Assembly: GCA_905215445.1 (NCBI GenBank)
Contig: CAJMPZ010000027.1
Coordinates: 1-29,061 of the forward strand
Length of the DNA: 29,061 nucleotides
Origin: an uncultured bacterium
Lineage (GTDB): Bacteria > Actinomycetota > Coriobacteriia > Coriobacteriales > Coriobacteriaceae
Direction: 5' to 3'
In this document: positions 16,891-24,191 of the stretch, in pieces
Layout: every line of letters starts with the position of its first letter
Position numbering within the stretch: position 1 is the first letter of the stretch
Translations under genes and position numbers: made by a program
The notes under the pieces: model-generated
Seen by the model: only the letters and a program-made list of their open reading frames with translations
Database searches by the model: none
What the model was told of the DNA's origin: nothing

Positions 16891-16940
16891 CTCATTTAAG
16901 TCTGTCCCCACTCATTTAAGTCTGTCCCCAATGAGTGGGG
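16891..16940. repeat. Tandem 20-bp repeat with hairpin (REP-like)
   Basis: CTCATTTAAGTCTGTCCCCA occurs twice in exact tandem (16891-16910 and 16911-16930). It is followed by ATGAGTGGGG (16931-16940), which pairs with CCCCACTCAT at 16906-16915. The GTCCCC/GGGGAC core is shared with the 40-bp repeats near 14350 and 14720. Confidence 0.75.
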
Positions 16941-16944
16941 ATAG

Positions 16945-16979
16945 AAAAAGGCCCGGACGCGCTTGGTGTCCGGGCCTTT
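16945..16979 (-). terminator. Terminator of the ribosomal protein operon
   Basis: A perfect 12-bp stem, AAAGGCCCGGAC (16947-16958) with 16968-16979, and a 9-nt loop. On the minus strand it is followed by TTTTT. It lies 26 nt past the rplX stop, so it ends the ribosomal operon there. Confidence 0.92.
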
Positions 16980-17005
16980 GGTTGCAACCTTATGTTGCAG
17001 GCAGC

Positions 17006-17311
17006 TTAGAACTTGTGGCCGCACTTCTTGCAGACGCGCAGCTTGTTCTTGCCGTCCTTCTCGTGACCGACGCGGGTAACCTTACCGCACTCGGGGCAAA
17101 CGAGATTGACGTTGGAGGCGTCGATGGGAGCCTCCTGCGAAACGATGCCGCCCTGCTGGTTGGCAGCGTTGGGCTTGACGGCCTTCTTGACGACCGAAAC
17201 GCCCTCGACAACGACCTTGTTCTCGGCGGGGAGAGCACGCAGGACAACGCCCTGCTTGCCGCGATCCTTACCAGAGAGAACCTGGACCTTATCGCCCTTC
17301 TTGATATACAT
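17006..17311 (-). CDS. rplX: 50S ribosomal protein L24
   Basis: A 101-aa protein, an early assembly protein of the 50S subunit that binds the 5' end of 23S rRNA. The N-terminal KOW motif (KKGDKVQVLSGKDRGKQG) is clear. The C-terminus has a CPECG...CKKCG pair, a zinc-ribbon-like end seen in many L24 proteins. GGGAG precedes the ATG and the gene begins 13 nt after rplN. Here it is the last gene before a terminator, whereas L5 normally follows. Confidence 0.97.
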   Translation of the reverse strand: MYIKKGDKVQVLSGKDRGKQGVVLRALPAENKVVVEGVSVVKKAVKPNAANQQGGIVSQEAPIDASNVNLVCPECGKVTRVGHEKDGKNKLRVCKKCGHKF

Positions 17312-17324
17312 ATATCTCCCCTAA

Positions 17325-17693
17325 CTACAGGGTCTCGGGAGCGAGCGAGACGATCTTCATGTACTTCTTGTCACGAAGCTCGCGAGCGACGGGCCCGAAG
17401 ATACGGGTGCCGACGGGCGAACCATCGTTGTTGATGACAACGCAGGCGTTCTCATCAAAGCGAATGTAGGAGCCATCCTTGCGGCGGATCTCCTTAACGG
17501 TGCGAACGACGACGCAACGGACAACGTCCTTCTTCTTGACGTTGGCGCCAGGGGTAGCCTCCTGGACAGCACCGATGAACACATCGCCGATGCCTGCATA
17601 ACGACGCTTGGAACCGCCAAGCACCTTGATGCAGCGAATCTTGCGAGCGCCGGAGTTGTCGGCGACGTTCAGCATGGTTTGCATCTGAATCAT
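17325..17693 (-). CDS. rplN: 50S ribosomal protein L14
   Basis: A 122-aa protein of standard length. MLNVADNSGARKIRCIKVLGG is the family hallmark, and RIFGPVARELRDKKYMKIVSLAPETL closes the protein. It sits at the 30S-50S interface (bridges with 16S rRNA) next to L19. The ATG at 17693 has GGAGG about 10 nt upstream. It is separated from S17 by an unusually long 118-nt spacer with hairpins. Confidence 0.98.
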   Translation of the reverse strand: MIQMQTMLNVADNSGARKIRCIKVLGGSKRRYAGIGDVFIGAVQEATPGANVKKKDVVRCVVVRTVKEIRRKDGSYIRFDENACVVINNDGSPVGTRIFGPVARELRDKKYMKIVSLAPETL

Positions 17694-17811
17694 GGTAGAT
17701 GTTCCTCCGAACTAAGAACCGAAGAGAGGTGCGCAGCCTTTATGCGGCCCGTGGTATGCAAGCCAGGCATACGCACATCTTCGGAAATGTACAAGTCGTA
17801 AGAGCGACAGC
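17694..17811 (-). other. Structured S17-L14 spacer
   Basis: A 118-nt gap in an otherwise tight operon. CCGAAGA (17719-17725) pairs with TCTTCGG (17778-17784), and GTGCG (17729-17733) with CGCAC (17772-17776). An inner GTATGC (17754-17759) pairs with GCATAC (17767-17772). Together they form one long branched stem. There is no U-run and no small gene. Confidence 0.6.
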
Positions 17812-18072
17812 TTATTTAGCGCGCTCGACGACCTCGATGAGGCGCCAACGCTTCATCTTGGACATAGGACGGGTCTCCATAACGCGGACGGTGTCGCCCA
17901 CGCCAGCCGTGCACTCCTCGTCGTGAGCGTGCAGCTTCTTGGAGCTGGTCATCATCTTGCCGTACTTGGGGTGACGCTTACGCTCGGTGATGGTGACAAC
18001 AATGGTCTTGGCACCGGAGACGGAGGTAACGACACCCGTACGGACCTTACGCGAGTTACGCGAATCAGTCAT
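17812..18072 (-). CDS. rpsQ: 30S ribosomal protein S17
   Basis: An 86-aa primary 16S rRNA binding protein. Family segments are RKVRTGVVTSVSGAKTIVVT, KRHPKYGKMMTSSKKLHAHDE and GDTVRVMETRPMSKMKRWRL. AAGGAG precedes the ATG. It follows rpmC with a 16-nt gap. Confidence 0.98.
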   Translation of the reverse strand: MTDSRNSRKVRTGVVTSVSGAKTIVVTITERKRHPKYGKMMTSSKKLHAHDEECTAGVGDTVRVMETRPMSKMKRWRLIEVVERAK

Positions 18073-18088
18073 GTTCTCTCCTTAGGTC

Positions 18089-18304
18089 CTACTCGGCGAC
18101 AGCGGACTTCTCCGCTGCGATCTCGCGGGCGCGCTGCTCCGTGAGGACGCGAGCGATGTCCTTCTTCACGGTGTTGACGCGAGCGGTGTTGTCCAGCTGG
18201 CTGGTAGCCATCTGGAAACGAAGGTTAAAGAGCTCGGCGCGCATTTCCTTCAGCTTCTCAACGAGCTGAGCGTCCGAGAGCTCACGAATCTCTGCGGGCT
18301 TCAT
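18089..18304 (-). CDS. rpmC: 50S ribosomal protein L29
   Basis: A 71-aa, two-helix protein near the polypeptide exit tunnel, next to L23. ELSDAQLVEKLKEMRAELFNLRFQMAT and the following helix are typical. Its ATG shares one base with the rplP stop codon (TAATG), and the AAGGAGGAG ribosome site lies in the end of rplP, so the pair is translationally coupled. Confidence 0.97.
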   Translation of the reverse strand: MKPAEIRELSDAQLVEKLKEMRAELFNLRFQMATSQLDNTARVNTVKKDIARVLTEQRAREIAAEKSAVAE

Positions 18305-18807
18305 TAGTTCTCCTCCTTGGCGGCGGCGGCGTCCTCAGCAGCCCACTTGGCCTCGAGAGCGGCCTCCTCAGCCATCTCCTTCTCGATGCGCTGCTCAGCG
18401 TTCTTGGCAGCAACAATCTTGGTCTTGATGGGAAGCTTGTGCTGTGCAAGACGCAGAGCCTCGCGAGCGACCTCCTCGGGCACGCCCTTGACCTCAAACA
18501 TGATGCGGCCAGGTTTGACGACGGCCACCCACTCCTCGGGGTTACCCTTACCAGAACCCATGCGAGTCTCGGCAGGCTTCTTGGTGATGGGCTTATCGGG
18601 GAAGATCGTGATGTACACACGACCGCCACGCTTCATGTAGCGGGTCATGGCAATACGAGCGGCCTCGATCTGACGGTTGGTGATCCAATGGGCCTCGAGA
18701 GCCTGGATACCAAACTCGCCGAAATGCAGCTCGGTATTACCCTTGGCCTGGCCCTTCATGGAGCCACGCTGCACCTTGCGGTGAAGAATACGCTTAGGGG
18801 CAAGCAC
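18304..18807 (-). CDS. rplP: 50S ribosomal protein L16 with acidic C-terminal extension
   Basis: A 167-aa protein; the first 137 residues are a full L16 (PKRILHRKVQRGSMKGQAKGN, WITNRQIEAARIAMTRY, RMGSGKGNPEEWVAVVKPGR). L16 helps position A-site tRNA and is needed late in 50S assembly. About 30 extra residues rich in Glu and Ala follow, predicted helical. The start is GTG and overlaps the rpsC stop (TAGTG). The extension is a continuous reading frame, not a frameshift into rpmC. Confidence 0.97.
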   Translation of the reverse strand: MLAPKRILHRKVQRGSMKGQAKGNTELHFGEFGIQALEAHWITNRQIEAARIAMTRYMKRGGRVYITIFPDKPITKKPAETRMGSGKGNPEEWVAVVKPGRIMFEVKGVPEEVAREALRLAQHKLPIKTKIVAAKNAEQRIEKEMAEEAALEAKWAAEDAAAAKEEN

Positions 18808-19517
18808 TACTGACCCCTCCTCTCGGAGTTACGACGACGAGGACGGGAAGAGCCCTCGAGTGCAGGGTTGGGAACAGGCTGGCCCGGGAGCTTCTCACCC
18901 AGGTAAATCCAGACCTTCACGCCGCAAGCGCCCATGGTGGTGCTGGCGACAGCCGTGCCGTAGTCGATCTTGGCGCGGAGGGTGTGCAGAGGCACGCGAC
19001 CCTCACGGTACCACTCACGACGGCCCATCTCGGCACCGCCGAGACGACCGGAGCACTGGATACGGATGCCCTTGGCGCCGGCCTTGCGGGCGGACTGGAC
19101 AGCCTTGCGCATAGCGCGACGGAAGGCAACGCGACCCTCGAGCTGCTCAGCGATGGACTGAGCAACGAGGTTGGCGTCGAGCTCGGGGCGCTTGATCTCG
19201 ACAACGTCGACGGAGAGCTGGCCCTTGGAGACGCCAGCAACCTTCTCGAGCTCGGTGCGGAGGGTATCGATCTCGGCACCCTTCTTACCGATGACAACGC
19301 CGGGGCGAGCGGTGAGGATGATGACCTTCACCTTGTCGCCAGCGCGCTCGATCTCGACGCGGGAGACAGCTGCGCGGGAAAGACGCTTCTCGAGGTACTT
19401 GCGGATCTCGAGATCGTTACCGAGGGTCTTAGCGTAATCCTTCTCTGCGAACCAGCGGGAGCGCCAGTTCTCGGTGATGCCAAGACGGAAGCCGGTGGGG
19501 TAGACTTTCTGACCCAT
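18807..19517 (-). CDS. rpsC: 30S ribosomal protein S3
   Basis: A 236-aa protein. It begins MGQKVYPTGFRLGI, then carries the KH RNA-binding domain (TARPGVVIGKKGAEIDTLR, residues near 69-87) and the C-terminal S3 domain (GAKGIRIQCSGRLGGAEM...). It lies at the mRNA entry site of the 30S subunit. The basic tail ends SSRPRRRNSERRGQ. The gap from rplV is only 6 nt. Confidence 0.98.
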   Translation of the reverse strand: MGQKVYPTGFRLGITENWRSRWFAEKDYAKTLGNDLEIRKYLEKRLSRAAVSRVEIERAGDKVKVIILTARPGVVIGKKGAEIDTLRTELEKVAGVSKGQLSVDVVEIKRPELDANLVAQSIAEQLEGRVAFRRAMRKAVQSARKAGAKGIRIQCSGRLGGAEMGRREWYREGRVPLHTLRAKIDYGTAVASTTMGACGVKVWIYLGEKLPGQPVPNPALEGSSRPRRRNSERRGQ

Positions 19518-19523
19518 ACAGCT

Positions 19524-19895
19524 TTACGCCTCCTTTCGAGGAGCAACGACGACGGTGATGTGGGAAGTACGCTTCAGAATGCGAGAAGCGGAACCCTTGG
19601 CGCGGGGACGGATGCGCTTAAGCGTCGGACCCTCGTCAACATAGGCAGCGGCGACAACCAGGTTGTCGGCACGCAGACCGTTGTTGTTCTCGGCGTTCGC
19701 AACGGCGGAACGGAGAACCTTCTCGACATCCACGGCGACGGCGCGGTCGCAGAAGTGGAGGATGTCGAAGGCCTGAGCGACAGGCTTGCGGCGGATCAGA
19801 TCGACCACCAGGCGGGCCTTGCTGGGGGAAACACGCACGTACTTAGCGACGGCGCGAACCTCGGTGGCCTCAGTTTCAATAGACTTAGTTGCCAT
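19524..19895 (-). CDS. rplV: 50S ribosomal protein L22
   Basis: A 123-aa protein. VRVSPSKARLVVDLIRRKPV, the AVANAENN stretch and the beta-hairpin segment RIRPRAKGSASRILKRTSHITVVV are characteristic. The hairpin lines the exit tunnel and is a site of macrolide-resistance mutations in other bacteria; the sequence here looks normal. It starts 14 nt after rpsS. Confidence 0.98.
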   Translation of the reverse strand: MATKSIETEATEVRAVAKYVRVSPSKARLVVDLIRRKPVAQAFDILHFCDRAVAVDVEKVLRSAVANAENNNGLRADNLVVAAAYVDEGPTLKRIRPRAKGSASRILKRTSHITVVVAPRKEA

Positions 19896-19909
19896 TTACG
19901 GTTAACCCC

Positions 19910-20170
19910 CTATTTGGCCTTGTGGCCACGGAACGTACGAGTCGGCGCGAACTCGCCGAGCTTGTGACCAACCATGGACTCGGTAACATACACGGGCACA
20001 TGCTTGCGGCCGTCGTGGACGGCGATGGTGTGACCAACCATCTCGGGGAAGATGGTGGACGCGCGGGACCAGGTCTTCACGACGTCCTTCTTGCCAGCCT
20101 CGTTCATCGCGGTGATACGCGAGAGAAGGCGAGTCTCCACGAACGGGCCCTTTTTGAGACTTCTGCTCAT
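19910..20170 (-). CDS. rpsS: 30S ribosomal protein S19
   Basis: An 86-aa protein beginning MSRSLKKGPFVE. WSRASTIFPEMVGHTIAVHDGRKHVPVYVTESMVGHKLGEFAPTR covers the conserved core. It sits in the head of the 30S subunit with S13. A GGAG-type site precedes the ATG and the gap from rplB is 32 nt. Confidence 0.98.
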   Translation of the reverse strand: MSRSLKKGPFVETRLLSRITAMNEAGKKDVVKTWSRASTIFPEMVGHTIAVHDGRKHVPVYVTESMVGHKLGEFAPTRTFRGHKAK

Positions 20171-20202
20171 AAGTGCTTTCTCCTAAAACTCGGTATCCGA
20201 AA

Positions 20203-21033
20203 TTACTTCTTACGGCGACGAATGATGTGCTGGTTCGAGACCTTCTTCTTCTTGCGCGTACGAAGGCCCTTCGTCGGCTTACCCCAGGGGGTAACAGAGG
20301 GACGACCAGAGGTGTGGTTCTTGCCCTCGCCACCGCCGTGCGGGTGGTCGACAGGGTTCATGACGGTACCGCGGACGGTCGGGCGCACGTTCAAGTGACG
20401 CTTACGGCCGGCCTTGCCGATGACGATGTTGGCGTGATCGGCGTTGCCGACCTCACCGACGGTGGCGCGGCAGGTAACGAGGATGCGGCGCATCTCGGAG
20501 GAAGGCATACGGACGATAGCGTACTTGCCCTCCTTACCCATCAGCTGGCAGGAGTTACCGGCGGAACGGGCGATAGCAGCGCCCTTGCCCGGCTGGAACT
20601 CGACGGCGTGGATGAGCGTACCGACGGGGATGTCGGCGAGGGGCAGAGCGTTGCCCGGCTTGATGTCGGCGTCAGAACCGGACATGATGGTCTGACCGAC
20701 CTCGAGGCCCTTGGGAGCCAGGATGTAACGCTTCTCACCGTCAGCGTAGTGCAGCAGAGCGATGCGAGCGGAACGGTTCGGATCGTACTCGATCGTGGCA
20801 ACCTTGGCGGGCACGCCGTCCTTGTTGCGCTTGAAGTCGATCACGCGGTAACGACGCTTCACGCCGCCGCCCTGGTGGCGGGTGGTGATGCGGCCGTTGT
20901 TGTTACGACCGGCCTTCTTGGGCAGGGGCTCGAGAAGAGACTTCTCGGGCTTGGTGCAGGTGATCTCGGAGAAATCGGAGATCGTCTGCCAACGCCTACC
21001 AGCGGAGGTCGGCTTAAGGTGCTTTACAGCCAT
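20203..21033 (-). CDS. rplB: 50S ribosomal protein L2
   Basis: A 276-aa protein of standard length, needed for subunit joining and peptidyl-transferase centre structure. KHLKPTSAGRR, RYRVIDFKRNKDGVPAKVATIEYDPNR and the C-terminal MNPVDHPHGGGEGK with the conserved His are present. The ATG at 21033 follows GAAAGGGA; an upstream in-frame start lacks a ribosome site and falls in the structured gap. Confidence 0.98.
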   Translation of the reverse strand: MAVKHLKPTSAGRRWQTISDFSEITCTKPEKSLLEPLPKKAGRNNNGRITTRHQGGGVKRRYRVIDFKRNKDGVPAKVATIEYDPNRSARIALLHYADGEKRYILAPKGLEVGQTIMSGSDADIKPGNALPLADIPVGTLIHAVEFQPGKGAAIARSAGNSCQLMGKEGKYAIVRMPSSEMRRILVTCRATVGEVGNADHANIVIGKAGRKRHLNVRPTVRGTVMNPVDHPHGGGEGKNHTSGRPSVTPWGKPTKGLRTRKKKKVSNQHIIRRRKK

Positions 21034-21212
21034 TACAATCCCTTTCAATAGGAATCCGTTAGCCATCGCAGACAGGGATTCGAGGTTCTGCCTCGGGTGC
21101 GATGACACCGGACGTATACACGGTTCCGGGCGTGTCCATTTTATACGCCCGAAACCTTGAGCTCTCGCCTCCCCTATTTGGGAGGCATGAGCTCACTCAA
21201 CAGCAGCGAGTC
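21034..21212 (-). other. Structured L23-L2 spacer
   Basis: A 179-nt gap. Hairpin A: GAGCTC-TC-GCCTCCC (21159-21173), 6-nt loop, then GGGAGGC-AT-GAGCTC (21180-21194), 13 bp with a 2-nt internal mismatch. Hairpin B: GGTT-C-CGGGCGT (21122-21133) with ACGCCCG-A-AACC (21145-21156), 11 bp with one mismatch. There is no U-run after either on the minus strand. It also contains the 26-bp segment shared with the L3 leader. Confidence 0.75.
21114..21139. repeat. 26-bp segment shared with the L3 leader, copy 1
   Basis: Runs from GTATACACGG to CGTGTCCAT on the plus strand and matches 22979-23004 at 23 of 26 bases. It contains one arm of a hairpin of the L23-L2 gap. Confidence 0.7.
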
Positions 21213-21500
21213 TTAGGCCTGGTTGCCAAAGACCTCGATGGTGTCGCCCTCGGCCAGCGTGACGATGGCCTTCTTCCAAGAACGGGTCTTGCCGGCGACA
21301 TAGCGCACGCGCTTGGTCTTGGGCTTGACCGTCAGGGTGTTCACGCGAACGACCTTGACGCCGAAGATCTCCTCGACAGCGTCCTTGATCTGATACTTGT
21401 TAGCATCTTTGGCGACCTCGAACGTGTACTTGTTCTGCTCCATGCCGGAGAAGGAACGCTCGGACACGATCGGACGGATGATGATCTCGTGGGCGGTCAT
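21213..21500 (-). CDS. rplW: 50S ribosomal protein L23
   Basis: A 95-aa protein at the exit tunnel, the docking site for trigger factor and SRP. IIRPIVSERSFSGMEQNKYTFEVAKDANKYQIKDAVEEIFGVKVVRVNT is the family core. Its ATG directly abuts the rplD stop codon (TAAATG), so translation is coupled. Confidence 0.98.
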   Translation of the reverse strand: MTAHEIIIRPIVSERSFSGMEQNKYTFEVAKDANKYQIKDAVEEIFGVKVVRVNTLTVKPKTKRVRYVAGKTRSWKKAIVTLAEGDTIEVFGNQA

Positions 21501-22127
21501 TTATGCAAGCACCTCCCCGAAGTGAGCGGCGATGTCGGCGGGCATCAGCACAGCGTTGTTGTTGACGAGATCGTAGGTGTTGGCCTCGTCGGCAGTGATG
21601 ATGAACGTCTTGGGAATGTTGCGGAACGACAGGTAGGCGTTGACGTCCTCATCGCGAACGATGATGGTCAGGCGCTTGCCCTCAAGGCCGAGAGCCTTGA
21701 GCATGGCAACGGCAGCCTTGGTGGAAGGCTTCTCGAAGCCGTAGTCGTCGACGAGCACGAGCTCGCCATCGGCCAGCTTGGCGGACAGCGCGGAGCGCAT
21801 AGCCAGCTTGACCTCCTTGTTGTTCATACGCTTAGCGTAGGAACGGGGCTTGGGGGCGAAGACAACGCCACCGTGACGCCACTGGGCAGCACGGATGGAA
21901 CCCTGGCGGGCACGGCCGGTGCCCTTCTGACGCCAAGGCTTCTTGCCGCCACCGGAAACCTCAGAGCGGCCCTTAGCGGACTGGGTGCCCTGACGCCAAG
22001 AGGCCATCTGGCACTTGACGATGTGGTGCATAACGTGGATGTTCGGCTCGATGCCGTACACCTCAGCGGCGAGCTCGGCCTCGGCGACCTTCTTGCCCTC
22101 GCTGTTCTTTACTTCAAACTTTGCCAT
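21501..22127 (-). CDS. rplD: 50S ribosomal protein L4
   Basis: A 208-aa protein. The exit-tunnel loop GGGKKPWRQKGTGRARQGSIRAAQWRHGGVVFAPKPRSY is clear, as is the C-terminal alpha/beta domain. In E. coli L4 autogenously represses the S10 operon; whether it does here is unknown, but the L3 leader is long enough for a control structure. AAGGAG lies before the ATG. Confidence 0.98.
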   Translation of the reverse strand: MAKFEVKNSEGKKVAEAELAAEVYGIEPNIHVMHHIVKCQMASWRQGTQSAKGRSEVSGGGKKPWRQKGTGRARQGSIRAAQWRHGGVVFAPKPRSYAKRMNNKEVKLAMRSALSAKLADGELVLVDDYGFEKPSTKAAVAMLKALGLEGKRLTIIVRDEDVNAYLSFRNIPKTFIITADEANTYDLVNNNAVLMPADIAAHFGEVLA

Positions 22128-22173
22128 TTAAGTGTTCTCCTTGGTATGACGCTGGGCTAAATGGGCTGGGCCC

Positions 22174-22794
22174 TTAGGCCATACGGATGGCGACGAGACC
22201 ATTCTTGGCACCCGGGACAGCGCCCTTGACCAAGATGAGGTTCTGCTCGGCATCGATGCGGACAACGGAAAGGTTCTTGACGGTAACGCGCTCGTTACCC
22301 ATGTGACCGGCCATCTTGACGCCCTTGAGGACGCGCGCAGGATAGGCGCACTGACCGATAGAACCGGGGTGACGCTGGAAGTGAGAACCATGCGTCATAG
22401 GACCGCGGCGCTGACCCCAGCGCTTGATGCGACCCTGGAAGCCCTTACCCTTGGAGGTACCGATGACGTCGACCTTCTCGACATCAGCGAAATCAGCGAC
22501 GGTGACGACCTCGCCGACCTTGTGCTCCTCGCCGTTCTCGACGCGGACCTCACGAAGGAAGCGGACAGGCTCGACGCCGGCCTTGGCGAAGTGACCAGCC
22601 ATGGGCTTGTTCACGTTCTTGGCCTTGATGTCGCCGAAACCGATCTGGACGGCGTCATAGCCGTCGGTTGCCTGAGTTTTAACCTGCGAGACAGCGCAGG
22701 GGCCAGCCTGGATGACCGTGACGGGAACGACGTTGTCGTCCTCGTCCCAAACCTGGGTCATGCCAATCTTGCGGCCGAGAATCATGCTGATCAA
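22174..22794 (-). CDS. rplC: 50S ribosomal protein L3
   Basis: A 206-aa protein, one of the first to assemble on 23S rRNA. LGRKIGMTQVWDEDDNVVPVTVI, TSKGKGFQGRIKRWGQRRGPMTHGSHFQRHPGSIG and the GHMGNERVTVKNL end are typical. The start is ambiguous: TTG at 22794 has GGGA at good distance upstream, while ATG at 22785 has no visible ribosome site; TTG is chosen. It is the first gene of the ribosomal block, since rpsJ (S10) is absent upstream. Confidence 0.96.
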   Translation of the reverse strand: MISMILGRKIGMTQVWDEDDNVVPVTVIQAGPCAVSQVKTQATDGYDAVQIGFGDIKAKNVNKPMAGHFAKAGVEPVRFLREVRVENGEEHKVGEVVTVADFADVEKVDVIGTSKGKGFQGRIKRWGQRRGPMTHGSHFQRHPGSIGQCAYPARVLKGVKMAGHMGNERVTVKNLSVVRIDAEQNLILVKGAVPGAKNGLVAIRMA

Positions 22795-23393
22795 GATATG
22801 ATCCCAACTCTCGCGTGGTCTTGGGACAATGCGTACACCACCGAGCGTGCGCCCCTAGAGGACCACTACTTACACGACGTGCTCCCCAACCTTGTATTGC
22901 GTCCGGACTACCTGACAACCCTATTAAGCAGGCATTTTGTCCAGCCAGAATACTCCCCTGGTTACACACAGCTGTTTAGTATACACGGCTGCGGGCGTAT
23001 CCATCGAGATTCATATTTCACTCACATTGTTTACGCAGGTAAAGTGCGCGGAGTCGCCTGGGGCCGGCAGAGCGGCGGCGAAATATATTAAGGTTGCTGC
23101 TCTGCCGGGCTTGGGAGACGACACGTTGACGCCTGCTTAACTCTGCTCGCTCAGGCTAAAGACTTTGTTGGGGATCCACTATTTGTTGGAGGGTGAATTT
23201 GCTTTGAAGCGGTTTGCCTTCCGCCTGTGGCTTTTTTGAATTGGCGGCTGACGCTGCCGCGACTTATTGCCAAGAGGACTTCAACACCATCGGCGCTCAT
23301 GAGACGAGCGGGACACGGCGACCTCCTCAAGGCAGAAGAGGAAGGCCCGCGCTCCAGCTCCATTATCGCGGCATCCCGTTTCGGGGCGAAGAA
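22795..23393. other. 599-bp gene-free region: L3 leader and tauE downstream region
   Basis: No convincing gene on either strand. Toward L3 it should hold the operon promoter and leader. Candidates on the minus strand are an extended -10 TGTATACT at about 22976-22983 and a TTGTCA/TACAAG pair (16-nt spacer) near 22890-22920; neither is decisive. A perfect 10-bp inverted repeat, CCGGCAGAGC (23064-23073) with 23099-23108, has a 25-nt AT-rich loop and no U-run. The remainder to 23393 shows nothing I can support. Confidence 0.6.
22979..23004. repeat. 26-bp segment shared with the L23-L2 gap, copy 2
   Basis: Runs from GTATACACGG to CGTATCCAT on the plus strand; 23 of 26 bases equal 21114-21139, in the same orientation relative to the operon. 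On the minus strand it ends in TGTATACT, an extended -10-like box, about 190 nt before L3. Confidence 0.65.
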
Positions 23394-24191
23394 CTAGAGC
23401 ACCGAGAACCGGATGAAATTGTACGTGCAGATCACGATGATGAGCACGAGGGCGAACACGTAGAGCTTATCGACCGCCGCCGAGTCCATCCGGCGCAGCA
23501 GGCGGCGCCCCACGACCGACCCAAGCACCGCCATCGCCGCCATGCCCAGCAGGACCACGGGGAGGAACGCGGGCACGCTGCCCGTGGCCAGCGTGTAGAT
23601 GAGGCTCGCCGTCTGCGAGAACGCGATGATGAACAGCGACGCCTGCGCGGCGGGCTTGCTCTCCATGGCGAAGAAGAAGACGAGGATGGCCAGGTTGAAG
23701 GGGCCGCCGCCGATGCCGAGGAAGGACCAGCACGCCCCGGCGCAGAACCCTATGAGCGCCTGCGCCCACGCATTCTCGAGCTTGAGGCCCTTGATGCGCG
23801 CCTTGTTGAGCGTGTAGGCCAGCACGAGGACGGCGAGCACGATGAGCACGGCGGCCTGGACCGCGCCGACGAGCTCGGCGTCGGGGAACACGGACCCCAG
23901 CCGGTTGAACAACATCTTGCCGATCACGCCGCCCACCGCGGAGCTGACGGCGATGGGCGACATCGCCCGCGCGTCGATATCAGACTGCCCGCTCGCCGCG
24001 TTCTGCGCGAGCGTGGAGAGCGACATGATGAGCACCGACATGCTCGAGAGGAAGCTCACCGTGCTCACGCTCATGACGTTCATCGCGTCGACCACGGGCT
24101 TGATGATCACGCCGCCGCCGATGCCACAGAGCGGCCCCAGAAGCGACGCCAGGAAGCATACCGCGAAGACCAAGATGTATTGAGGACCCAT
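23394..24191 (-). CDS. TauE/SafE family sulfite/organosulfonate exporter
   Basis: A 265-aa membrane protein with about 8 hydrophobic segments arranged as two repeats. Each repeat starts with the family motif: CGIGGGVIIKPVVDAM near residue 22 and GIGGGPFNLAILVFF near 160. Characterised family members move sulfite, sulfoacetate or related anions out of the cell. GGAG lies 9-10 nt before the ATG. Codon choice is strongly GC-biased. Its position beyond a sulfatase/anSME cluster suggests export of a sulfur oxyanion released inside the cell; this is inference, since some TauE proteins serve unrelated anions. Confidence 0.9.
   Translation of the reverse strand: MGPQYILVFAVCFLASLLGPLCGIGGGVIIKPVVDAMNVMSVSTVSFLSSMSVLIMSLSTLAQNAASGQSDIDARAMSPIAVSSAVGGVIGKMLFNRLGSVFPDAELVGAVQAAVLIVLAVLVLAYTLNKARIKGLKLENAWAQALIGFCAGACWSFLGIGGGPFNLAILVFFFAMESKPAAQASLFIIAFSQTASLIYTLATGSVPAFLPVVLLGMAAMAVLGSVVGRRLLRRMDSAAVDKLYVFALVLIIVICTYNFIRFSVL

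Larger units (their letters stand above)
16598..17005. other. 408-bp intergenic region between rplX and the oxidoreductase operon
   Basis: The part next to the oxidoreductase gene (16650-16800) is AT-richer and carries many GCGTATC/GATACGC words. Next is an imperfect 15-bp palindrome (16825-16843 with 16854-16868; a 4-nt bulge). Then come two tandem 20-bp repeats and the ribosomal operon terminator. I see no gene or tRNA. Confidence 0.6.

Noticed and set aside
23064..23108. Inverted repeat as a terminator
   Set aside because: The 10-bp stem is perfect but the 25-nt loop and lack of a U-run on either side argue against rho-independent termination.
22937..23140. Small plus-strand open frame of 67 codons
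   Set aside because: Crosses the L3 leader region and the 26-bp repeat, has no ribosome site and shows no protein-like pattern.
23151..23363. Small minus-strand open frame of 70 codons
   Set aside because: No ribosome site, biased Ser/Arg content and no family resemblance; likely chance.
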